A stretch of DNA of 38,850 bases from Phycisphaerales bacterium (GTDB lineage: Bacteria > Planctomycetota > Phycisphaerae > UBA1845), in NCBI GenBank assembly GCA_020852275.1, contig JADZBE010000021.1, positions 1 to 38,850 on the forward strand, read 5' to 3'. Both the position numbers and the translations under genes were made by a program. Each line of letters begins with the position of its first letter. The first letter of the stretch is position 1. The notes under the pieces are model-generated. The model did no database searches. It had not been told where the DNA came from and saw only the letters and a list, made by a program, of their open reading frames with translations. Shown here one piece after another: positions 8,306 to 15,640 of the stretch.

Positions 8306-8334
8306 TTGACTCCCCGTCCGATAGCTGATATTCT
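8306..8334 (+). promoter_or_regulatory. Strong sigma-70-like promoter
   Basis: TTGACT at 8306-8311, a spacer of exactly 17 nt, and TATTCT at 8329-8334 lie in an otherwise GC-rich background. The run of A and T around it fits an active promoter. Transcription would start near 8341 and read into the Cys-rich secreted protein gene. A ribosome binding site follows about 40 nt later. Confidence 0.7.
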
Positions 8335-8381
8335 TTTTGCAGTTGCAGTCAAACCATGGGCTGTGCCCAATCGCTGCCCAA

Positions 8382-8399
8382 CAAGGAGGCGTCCCGATG
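8382..8399 (+). promoter_or_regulatory. Ideal Shine-Dalgarno and ATG out of frame with the downstream gene
   Basis: AAGGAGG (8383-8389) stands seven bases before an ATG at 8397. That ATG opens a 52-codon frame ending at 8555, not the Cys-rich protein frame, which is offset by one base. The next in-frame ATG of the real protein is at 8473 and has no visible ribosome binding site. The stretch between contains a duplicated CAACTCG and the inverted pair CGGCAT/ATGCCG, which may be inserted sequence. Confidence 0.6.
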
Positions 8400-8472
8400 C
8401 TCCGTAAGCAACTCGCAACTCGCTACACGCCGCGCGCTGTTGGCGGCGCGAGATTCGGCATCCGAAACCCGA

Positions 8473-11010
8473 ATGCCGGATTCACTCTTCCCTCGCATTC
8501 TCCTGGCTGCTCTGTTCATGGGCACTGCGCTGAGTCGCATCGCTTTGGGTTTTGATCCGCCGCCGGATCCCCAGTGGGTTCCCACGGTGGGATGCTGGCG
8601 CTACGTGTACCCCGACGGCATGGTGCTGATGATGCCGGTTGCGGCGCCGCCCACGGCGCCGGAGGGTCCGCGGCTGTATGAGCCGATGCCCGGCGGCGTT
8701 CGCATTTTCACGTTCGTCGGTCCGAATCAGGATTGGCCTGCGCTTCCCGGTCGTGTGGCCGACGCGGATTTCGACGCGGCCATGGAGACGGCTTGGGAAT
8801 GCGATTGCGACGACACGAGCCTTCTCCTTGACTGTGATCACAACCCCTGCAATGGCGATGGTGGCGGATGCACCTGCTGCGGATCGGATTCCTGCTGTTG
8901 GGACGAATGCTGCGACGACGGCGACTGCGATGACGGCGAGTATTGCTCCGAAGGGCAGTGTGAAGACTGTCCCGACCCGTGCTGCAACGATGATGATTGC
9001 GCGGAAGGCGAGTCGTGCATCGGCGGCCAATGCGAGTGCACGCAGGAGTGTTGCGACGACGGAGACTGCGAGAAAGGTCAGTATTGCTCCGACGGCCAGT
9101 GCGAGGGCTGCACCCCCGGCTGCTGCGGCGGGAACGACTGCGACGACAACAACCCGTGCACCGAGGACGCGTGCATCGACGGCAACTGCGTCCACGTGCC
9201 CCGGAACTGCGACGACAACAATCCCTGCACCGATGACGCCTGCAACGCCGCCACCGGCGAATGTGAATACGAGACCGACGACTGCGACGACGGCAATGAC
9301 TGCACCGTGGACTATTGTTACCCCGGCACCGGCGCGTGCGTGCACGAGTGCAAAGACGACTGCGCGTCGTGCGACAACGACGGGGACGGCGAATCAGATG
9401 GTTACTGTATCGCCTGTAAATGCAGCCTGGCCACCTGCGGCCTGCAACTTCAAGCCAACCCTTCACTGGCCTGTTGGGGAGGGCGGGTCCAACTTACGTT
9501 GGCCGTGTCCTGCGACCCGCCGTGTGGATCAGTGAGTTGGCATCTCTCGGTTGATCCTCCGGATGCGGTAGTCGCTATCTCGCCCGTCGCCGGTTTTCTC
9601 AACTGCGAGGAGGGATCCTCTGACGTCACGATCATCGCCGACCTGGTTTGCGACCCGCCACCATTCATCACCTTCATCGTTGAAGGGACGGGTTCCAACG
9701 GCCGTGAGTGCGAGAATGAAACAACCATCGCAACGCAGGAATGCGTCGAGATCATCGGGGAACGCATCGATCAAGACGACCCTACGAACACAGCGTGGTC
9801 AGGATGGGCGGACGGAACACCGATCTACGGAGGTTCGGAACCCTCAACGGCGGATAACGGCCGCCTTCACATCGATCCGGGTTCAGGCGTAACCAACATT
9901 GAATGGAGCGCGGAGGGCGAGGGAACCGCCGATTTCAACGCTCCACCCACCGGCCCCGAAGCCACCGAATGGAACCTCGGCGACCTCCTCTATCCCCAAC
10001 CGGGCCTGATTACCTTCAAGGTGACCATCACTTACGAAGACGGCAGCAAGCTGTGCGGCGATTTTGACAGCGAAATCGGTGTGCGGACGGATGATGTCAT
10101 CGTGGTGGGGTGGATTAATGAATCCTTGGTAAGCGTAAACCCGGTGGGTGTGCAATTCCAAGTTCTACACATCTTGCCTCCCCTAGGGCCACCGGTACCA
10201 TCAGCACTCCAGTGCAATGACCTCGCATTAGATCTGAGCCTCTTCGATGAAGACCCGAATGGGATGTCACTTTCGCCTCTCGATAGACTTTACATATTGC
10301 ATTGGATGTTCAAGTACGCGCCAAATCCCGATCCCATACTTGTGCTTGGCCAGCGAGCGTTTCGTACTGATGAGGATTCAATGATCGACTACAATAAAGT
10401 GCAAGCGTATTTGTTAGAGGAAACCAATTACAAGCTCTTCAATCATTTTCAGACGCGATATACATTGGACCAAGACCAATACAAGGCAATCACGGTCCTG
10501 CGGTCTACCGCTTCCGTTGGAACCACGAAGAATCCTTGCGGCCCGATTGGCAACTTCCTCAAGGAGTTTCCCGGTCAGACAGGATGGAAGAACGGGTTTT
10601 CGGAGATTCGTGGCAACTCCACTCGCATCATGCTCATCAATGACGGAAGCCCAGACAGTGGGGCCGTTCGGATGTTCAACACACTGATGGGGAAGGGCAC
10701 GCTGGCGTGGATCCCAGTTTATTGGGAGGACATCGGCTCACAGATTCGCTTTACGTGCTCCAGCTTGACGGATCCTGACCGTGTCATCGTGCATAACTAT
10801 CCGACCTATTTCGAGTTTCGCAACGGCCGCCTGCATGACACAACAGTGCAGAACCCCCTTCCGGAAGCGCACTTTTACGCCGCACCATACCCTTTCGGTC
10901 CTATCCCCTGTTGGTCCCTTCCCGGATCGCCAGCAGGTGGACGTTGCGGTAATGCCGACGAAGCACCGCCTCCAGGTACGAATACGCCACTGTACACAGT
11001 GCCTGATTAG
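8473..11010 (+). CDS. Secreted Cys-rich repeat protein
   Basis: An 845-residue predicted exported protein. The N-terminus from the ATG at 8473 (MPDSLFPRILLAALFMG) is a plausible signal peptide ending near ALG. Residues of about 115-320 are extremely Cys- and Asp-rich. Three modules follow the pattern CC-x-D-x-DC-x-x-G-x-x-C-x-x-GQC and about three follow CDDNNPCT-x-D-x-C. Such disulphide-knotted modules, some probably calcium-binding, are known in large extracellular proteins of planctomycetes and myxobacteria. The remainder has Ig-like-looking strands and then a 300-residue region I do not recognise. Base composition falls in that last part. The true start is uncertain because a much better ribosome binding site serves an out-of-frame ATG at 8397. 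Confidence 0.8.
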   Translation: MPDSLFPRILLAALFMGTALSRIALGFDPPPDPQWVPTVGCWRYVYPDGMVLMMPVAAPPTAPEGPRLYEPMPGGVRIFTFVGPNQDWPALPGRVADADFDAAMETAWECDCDDTSLLLDCDHNPCNGDGGGCTCCGSDSCCWDECCDDGDCDDGEYCSEGQCEDCPDPCCNDDDCAEGESCIGGQCECTQECCDDGDCEKGQYCSDGQCEGCTPGCCGGNDCDDNNPCTEDACIDGNCVHVPRNCDDNNPCTDDACNAATGECEYETDDCDDGNDCTVDYCYPGTGACVHECKDDCASCDNDGDGESDGYCIACKCSLATCGLQLQANPSLACWGGRVQLTLAVSCDPPCGSVSWHLSVDPPDAVVAISPVAGFLNCEEGSSDVTIIADLVCDPPPFITFIVEGTGSNGRECENETTIATQECVEIIGERIDQDDPTNTAWSGWADGTPIYGGSEPSTADNGRLHIDPGSGVTNIEWSAEGEGTADFNAPPTGPEATEWNLGDLLYPQPGLITFKVTITYEDGSKLCGDFDSEIGVRTDDVIVVGWINESLVSVNPVGVQFQVLHILPPLGPPVPSALQCNDLALDLSLFDEDPNGMSLSPLDRLYILHWMFKYAPNPDPILVLGQRAFRTDEDSMIDYNKVQAYLLEETNYKLFNHFQTRYTLDQDQYKAITVLRSTASVGTTKNPCGPIGNFLKEFPGQTGWKNGFSEIRGNSTRIMLINDGSPDSGAVRMFNTLMGKGTLAWIPVYWEDIGSQIRFTCSSLTDPDRVIVHNYPTYFEFRNGRLHDTTVQNPLPEAHFYAAPYPFGPIPCWSLPGSPAGGRCGNADEAPPPGTNTPLYTVPD

Positions 11011-11048
11011 GAATTCTATTTTGGTGATTTATGATCCACAGAGATAGC

Positions 11049-12281
11049 ATGAGAACACAACAATCGTCTTGGTTGAATGCTGCATGTGTTCGGGGCAACC
11101 CGCGGGTCGGAATCGTAACGTCTGCTTTGGTTTTCTGCTCAGTCGCGGCGGCAACTGCATGCCAGCAGAGCAGAAAGGAGCAGCTTATCGAGGTCATTCT
11201 CGATACCACTCGTGGGCTTGAATGTGCGCGCGCCTACAACGAGTTGTCTCAACTCACAGGCGAGGAGCGGACGGACGCCCTGCGCGTGATCTGTCTCAAG
11301 GCACATGAATCATACGCTATGGCGGCTGCCGGTGAACTGATCGAATCCTCAGGAACTTCGAACCTCGATACGGTTCTCGCGCGGCTACCCGATTCCTCCG
11401 AAGCTTTCCAGCGTACGGTACTGACTCGAGTGAGCGGCTGGCGTGATCCGGACGCGTGCTGCAGCTTGGCTCGTCAAGTGCTTAGGACAATTACCGAACA
11501 CCCGGACCGCATTCGCCCTTATGCACCGGACGGGGATATCCAAGCTGTCGACCAGGCCGCACTGCTGCTTGGGCGCTGGAGCAAGGATCCAAGGGACACG
11601 GAACTCATTGTGCAAGTCGCAATGGTAGTGCGCAACACCTGCGGAACTTGGCTTGCTTTGTGCGGGCGCGATCGGACTCCGGAGCTTACGGAAAGGGCTC
11701 GCGCCGCATTCCATGACGACTCCTTGGATACCATGGTTCGATGCGCCGCTGCGGCGTTTCTAGCCGCGTCCGATGAGGACGCTGCGGACTTTGTACGGCG
11801 ACGAGCTTCGGATTACCTCGATGAGTTTTCCGGATGGAACAAATGGGACGCGGTTGAGAGGTCGAGGTCCAGCCAACAAGGCGACCCTCAATTCGTTGAA
11901 CAAGTACAGCGGTCGCGCCGGGGATTGCAGATCTTTGCGATGCTGCTTCCAGCCAAGGCTGATGATGCTAAAGCAATCTACCGCCGTGGGGCGACGAGCA
12001 CGAATCACGATATTCAGGTCTCCAGTTGTCTCGCTTTTGCGATACGTTGGCCGGATGAATTCGCTGAGGTTGAGCGATCTCTGCGCGAGCGGCCCCAAAC
12101 CGAAGCCACTCACGATGCGCTTCTTGCGGTGCTAGTGAAATTGCATCCGGGCATGCGCGATCAGGCAGTAAGACTCGCGTCAGAGCAGCGGCTGATTGCT
12201 TCCCTGCAGAACTTGGAAATCTCAGGGAGCGCTACATGGCTGGGTTGCATGAGTTGGATGCTTCTGGTGCCCCCCGATTAG
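11049..12281 (+). CDS. Putative lipoprotein with helical-repeat character
   Basis: A protein of about 410 residues. A hydrophobic segment (VGIVTSALVFCSVAAATACQQ) ends in ATAC at C38, an imperfect but plausible lipobox, so it is probably a lipid-anchored exported protein. The rest is helix-rich with repeated short helices such as AVDQAALLLGRWSKDP and DTMVRCAAAAFLAA, reminiscent of HEAT-like repeats. No enzyme motif is visible. It starts 38 bases after the Cys-rich protein gene and may be co-transcribed. An alternative ATG lies at 11031; neither has a convincing ribosome binding site. Codons and bases are less GC-rich than in the neighbours. Confidence 0.7.
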   Translation: MRTQQSSWLNAACVRGNPRVGIVTSALVFCSVAAATACQQSRKEQLIEVILDTTRGLECARAYNELSQLTGEERTDALRVICLKAHESYAMAAAGELIESSGTSNLDTVLARLPDSSEAFQRTVLTRVSGWRDPDACCSLARQVLRTITEHPDRIRPYAPDGDIQAVDQAALLLGRWSKDPRDTELIVQVAMVVRNTCGTWLALCGRDRTPELTERARAAFHDDSLDTMVRCAAAAFLAASDEDAADFVRRRASDYLDEFSGWNKWDAVERSRSSQQGDPQFVEQVQRSRRGLQIFAMLLPAKADDAKAIYRRGATSTNHDIQVSSCLAFAIRWPDEFAEVERSLRERPQTEATHDALLAVLVKLHPGMRDQAVRLASEQRLIASLQNLEISGSATWLGCMSWMLLVPPD

Positions 12282-12586
12282 TTCCGTTGGTGCAGAGGAA
12301 ACTGTAGTCGAAGCGGAGAAGGAAAGAAAGTTGCAACCCGTGCAATCACTTTCCTCTGCTATTCGCTGTTTTCCACTTGGGGGTGTTTCACGCGTTCGCC
12401 AATGGCTTCAAGCTGTGCCGCAACACTCCTTTTTCTCCCGCATGTCGTGGACGCCGCGGTTATTACTCCGGGCATCCAATAGTTTACAACTCCTCCCTGC
12501 ATTCAACTGCGATGAGCCGTTGAATAATGAATGGTTCTGCGTTGAAGTTGTCAACCACTTGATGGCCGGGTTGACATCTCCGATAC
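12282..12586. other. 305-bp convergent spacer with a long inverted repeat
   Basis: The 10-bp arms GCAGAGGAAA (12292-12301) and TTTCCTCTGC (12350-12359) are perfectly complementary. They enclose a second imperfect stem (GAAAGTTGCA against TGCAATCACTTTC). Lying between two converging genes, this may fold as a shared transcript end. The rest (12360-12586) is AT-richer than average and holds no credible gene. Confidence 0.55.
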
Positions 12587-14302
12587 TCACTCACATGCAA
12601 CCTCGCGCGTCCGGTCCGGGCATTCAATGAGCGTCACGGTGTGGGCGCCGGTTTGACCGGTCCACTTGACCTTGCCGCGGCCGTCGGCGCCGATCGTCAT
12701 CGTCTTCGCGTCGCCGTTGTTGTCCACGTGCAGGATTGTCCCTTCCGCCAGCGTCGAGCGGACTTTCGCCCGCAGCGTGCCCGCGCGGCAGGTGGCGCGG
12801 AACTTGCTGATCGCGCCGCAGTCGGTCTCACACTCGTCGGGGATTCCATTGGCGTTGACGTCGGAGCTGTGGCCGGAGGCGATGTCGTCGCCGTCGTGGA
12901 TGCCGTTGGCGTTGCAGTCCGGGGCGATGCGCACGAAGTACACGTCCTGCTCGCCGTTGTAGGTGGCCGCGTAGGCGAGGTTCATGCCGCCCGCGTCGGA
13001 GATCGCGCCGATGTAATCGCCGATTTTGTTCTGCTGGGGCCAGCCGATGACGCTGTCGAAGGCGGGACCGACCTGCACGTTTTCAGACCAGGTGACGCCG
13101 GCGTCGGTCGAGTATGCGTAGTACAGTTCGGAGAGGGTGTCGCTCCCCGTGTTGCGCGTGTCATACCACGCGACGTCGATGCGCCCGCCGGGGGCGACGG
13201 CCATGCAACCGAACCACTGGTAGGTGTTCGTGGTTGCGTCGTCGTTGACGCGGACCGGGGGACTCCAGGTCGCGCCGCGGTCGGTGCTGCGGGTGAACAT
13301 GATGTCCTGCGGGTCGGGGGTGGGCGGGTTCACCGCGCAGAGGAGATAGACGTTGGCGCGCGTCGGTCCGGAGGAGTGATCGGTGGCGACCCAGGGCTGG
13401 CCGAGCAACCCGCCTGGATTCGGAACACCGCCCAGACGCAGCACGCCGCCCAGGTCGGCTTGAACGGACTGCTCGAAGGCAGGCGTCTGGTTTCCGTCCT
13501 GCGAATTGGAGGATCGCGCCACGCGGAAGCCGCGATCGCAGCAGTAGAGCAGCCCGTCGGGATCGACGGAGAGGGTGCCCCAGACCGTCGTGTCGAGAGG
13601 GATATTGATGGCGGTCATCCAGTTCAGCCCGGCGTTGACGGAGCGGCTGAACTGGCGCTGAGCGGACCAGGTGAGGTACATGTGGCCTTCGCCAATGCCG
13701 CCGCTGCGGTCGATGGTAAACCACTCCTTGTCGATAAAGGCGCCATTGACGGAGATCGGGCCTTCCCAGACGACGCCTTTATCGAACGACTTGAAAAGGC
13801 GCACGCCGGGGTTGTCTCCTCCGATGGCCATGTAATAGAACGTTCCGCCGGAGTCGGCGCCGAGGACCGGGTCGCTGCCGAAATGTCCGGGCCACAGCGA
13901 GCCTGGAAACGTCCACGTCTGCCCGGCGTCGTGGCTGTAGCCGTAGCCGGACTGGCGGAAGTCGGAGCTGATGCTGTCGAACTGCCGCCATCCGATAACG
14001 ACGTTGTTCGGGTTCGTCGGGTCGATGGCGATGCTCGGCTCGTTGGCGGCGTCGCCGACGATGTTGTCGCCGTTTTCGTCCACGTTGACCTGAATGCTGG
14101 TGAAGCCGCGGACGGTGAGCCTATCGGGCGGGAGCGCCGGCGAAGTGACGCGCGGGCGCGGGGGAGCGGGCGGATCATGCTTGCGGGACTCGTGCAGGAC
14201 CGGCGGTGCGTTCTGGTCAGGCACGCCGGCCGGCGCGGCGAACGACATGAGCGGCAATGTCGAGAGCGCGAACAGGGCGATCGAATGGATACGGCGGATC
14301 AT
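12587..14302 (-). CDS. Secreted sialidase/BNR-repeat-like beta-propeller protein
   Basis: A 571-residue exported protein. The start at 14302 follows GGGAGGA and opens a signal peptide (MIRRIHSIALFALSTLP, cleavage near SFA-AP). Sialidase-type Asp-box motifs recur, for example SHDAGQTWTF, STDRGATWSPPV and STDAGVTWSENV, within a beta-propeller of about 380 residues. Then comes a calcium-binding-like repeat (DCNANGIHDGDDIASG, DVNANGIPDEC) and a Cys-containing C-terminal domain of about 75 residues also found in the protein at 33508-34953. A glycosidase activity cannot be claimed, since many BNR proteins are not enzymes. It probably sits at the cell surface. It has its own promoter at 14368-14396. 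Confidence 0.85.
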   Translation of the reverse strand: MIRRIHSIALFALSTLPLMSFAAPAGVPDQNAPPVLHESRKHDPPAPPRPRVTSPALPPDRLTVRGFTSIQVNVDENGDNIVGDAANEPSIAIDPTNPNNVVIGWRQFDSISSDFRQSGYGYSHDAGQTWTFPGSLWPGHFGSDPVLGADSGGTFYYMAIGGDNPGVRLFKSFDKGVVWEGPISVNGAFIDKEWFTIDRSGGIGEGHMYLTWSAQRQFSRSVNAGLNWMTAINIPLDTTVWGTLSVDPDGLLYCCDRGFRVARSSNSQDGNQTPAFEQSVQADLGGVLRLGGVPNPGGLLGQPWVATDHSSGPTRANVYLLCAVNPPTPDPQDIMFTRSTDRGATWSPPVRVNDDATTNTYQWFGCMAVAPGGRIDVAWYDTRNTGSDTLSELYYAYSTDAGVTWSENVQVGPAFDSVIGWPQQNKIGDYIGAISDAGGMNLAYAATYNGEQDVYFVRIAPDCNANGIHDGDDIASGHSSDVNANGIPDECETDCGAISKFRATCRAGTLRAKVRSTLAEGTILHVDNNGDAKTMTIGADGRGKVKWTGQTGAHTVTLIECPDRTREVACE

Positions 14303-14345
14303 GGGCTTCCTCCCTTGCACGGCTGAACGCCGGCGACCCTGAAAA

Positions 14346-14367
14346 GACCTCTTACCCCCGAGAGGTC
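14346..14367 (-). terminator. 7-bp hairpin with short T tract in the BNR leader
   Basis: On the minus strand GACCTCT, an 8-nt loop and AGAGGTC are followed by TTTT. It could end transcription arriving from the small gene at 14595-14801. Because the promoter at 14368-14396 would start RNA close to the hairpin, it could equally be a protective or attenuating 5' stem-loop of the BNR mRNA. Confidence 0.5.
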
Positions 14368-14396
14368 ATTATCCTCTTTTGCAAGGGTCCATTCAA
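14368..14396 (-). promoter_or_regulatory. Promoter of the BNR-protein gene
   Basis: Minus-strand TTGAAT (14396-14391), a spacer of exactly 17 nt, and GATAAT (14373-14368) make a good sigma-70-like promoter. The predicted start of transcription near 14361 lies about 60 bases upstream of the ATG at 14302. Confidence 0.65.
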
Positions 14397-14507
14397 CGCG
14401 CGCAGGGAGAATTTGGCGCGTGGGGCCGCGGCTCCCGCGAGGGAAGCGCCGGAGTGTCGTCCGCCGCGGCCTGGCGAGTGCGCCGGACCGCGCCCCCAGA
14501 CGCCGGG

Positions 14508-14555
14508 TTCCCGCCTGCGGGGGCATTACGAACCGGTTTCCCGCCTGCGCGGGAA
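14508..14555. repeat. Two copies of a dispersed TTCCCGCCTGCG palindrome
   Basis: A perfect copy at 14538-14555 pairs TTCCCGC with GCGGGAA around CTGC and is followed by TGAC. A degenerate copy starts at 14508. The same element occurs three times at 33187-33289. This is a REP-like intergenic palindrome type that is widespread among bacteria. Confidence 0.8.
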
Positions 14556-14594
14556 TGACTCGTATCGATTCTCACCCTCGTCTGATGGCGGGGA

Positions 14595-14801
14595 TTAGAG
14601 GCCCGCGGGCTGCATCGCCTGTCGAGCGGCCGCTTGCAGTTCGTGGCGCAGGAAGAGGACGGCGTCCACGCAACTGGGGGAAAGGGTACGCCCGGAGAAA
14701 CGCTGGAAGATCCCTTCCAGGCGATCGAGCAGGTCGTTGGCTTCGGACACCTCGTCAGCATCCGGGCCGGTCGGGCAGCGCTGGGTGCAGGTCATGTTCA
14801 T
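14595..14801 (-). CDS. Small hypothetical protein
   Basis: A 68-residue protein beginning MNMTCTQRC, with cysteines at 5 and 9 and another near the middle (SPSCVDAVLF). It then has two amphipathic helices (SEANDLLDRLEGIFQRF and AVLFLRHELQAAARQ). GGAG lies just upstream; the second ATG, two codons on, has better spacing from it. Composition and an intact frame suggest a real gene, but I recognise no family. It lies downstream of the phosphorelay operon on the same strand. Confidence 0.5.
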   Translation of the reverse strand: MNMTCTQRCPTGPDADEVSEANDLLDRLEGIFQRFSGRTLSPSCVDAVLFLRHELQAAARQAMQPAGL

Positions 14802-14935
14802 GTCTCCGCGATAAAGGGGTTGCAACCGCGGCATCGCCGTGTACGACAGCGCCCGGGCCGCATCGCAGAAGCCGGTCATCACTATGGAAGTATTGGATTC
14901 AACTCAGACGGAGGCGATGGGGGGAGCACCTTAGG

Positions 14936-14950
14936 CCGCCGAAACGGCGG
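14936..14950 (-). terminator. Short hairpin after the phosphorelay operon
   Basis: CCGCCG and CGGCGG pair around a 3-nt loop, 37 bases beyond the stop codon of the NarL-type regulator. There is no T tract, so it may only weakly end transcription. Confidence 0.35.
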
Positions 14951-14986
14951 ATAATCCACCTGGGGGTAGAGAGGTGAGCATGTGGG

Positions 14987-15640
14987 TCACGGCTCGGCCA
15001 GCCCTTCGCGGATGGCGAAACGGGCGAGTTCCACGCGATCATGGATGTCGAGCTTGTCCATGAGGTTGCAGGTGTGCTTGTCGACGGTCTTGATGCTGAG
15101 ATGCATGACCTGCGCGATCTCTTTCTTGGACAGTCCGCGTGCGAGGTATCGGACGACCTCAACCTCGCGCGAGGTGAGTTTGGAGGCGCGGGTCTGGGGC
15201 TGTGCGGCGAGTCGCACGCCGCGCTCGTCGCTTACGATGCGGTTGCGGACGGCTTCGGAGAAGTAGGAGATGTTCTCGCTGACCTTGCGGATGGCGGAGA
15301 CAATGACGTCCGGCGGCTCGGTCTTGGTGATGTAGCCGAGCGCGCCCACCGAGAGCGCCTGCTCGATGTAGTGGTCGTGGGTGAAGGCGCTGAGGAAGAG
15401 AATGCGGGTGGAGGGGCGCGCGGCGGTCATGCGGCGGGCGGCGTCGAAGCAGATCAGCCCGGGCATGTCGATGTCCATGAGCACGACATCGGGGGAAGTC
15501 TTGAGCACGAGGTCGAACGCCTCATCCGCCGTGCCGGCAGCGCCCGTGACTTCGATCCCAGGCTCTCGTTTGAGGCGGTCGGCAAGCATCGAGCGGACGA
15601 GGGCATGATCATCCACCACGAGGATTCTGATCGTGTTCAT
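14987..15640 (-). CDS. NarL/FixJ-type response regulator
   Basis: A 217-residue regulator. The receiver domain has the acidic pair D10-D11, phospho-acceptor D56 (LMDIDMPG), S84 and K106. The LuxR-type helix-turn-helix follows (LTSREVEVVRYLARGLSKK, then IKTVDKH, about 150-212). It should bind DNA when phosphorylated. The start at 15640 was chosen because AGGAGA lies nine bases upstream and overlaps the hybrid kinase stop as ATGA; upstream ATGs are too close to that site. It is the last gene and probable output of the four-gene phosphorelay. Confidence 0.93.
   Translation of the reverse strand: MNTIRILVVDDHALVRSMLADRLKREPGIEVTGAAGTADEAFDLVLKTSPDVVLMDIDMPGLICFDAARRMTAARPSTRILFLSAFTHDHYIEQALSVGALGYITKTEPPDVIVSAIRKVSENISYFSEAVRNRIVSDERGVRLAAQPQTRASKLTSREVEVVRYLARGLSKKEIAQVMHLSIKTVDKHTCNLMDKLDIHDRVELARFAIREGLAEP

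Noticed and set aside
12641..14326. 561-residue plus-strand open frame
   Set aside because: It is the complement of the BNR protein, which has a signal peptide, Asp boxes and a promoter; the plus frame has none.
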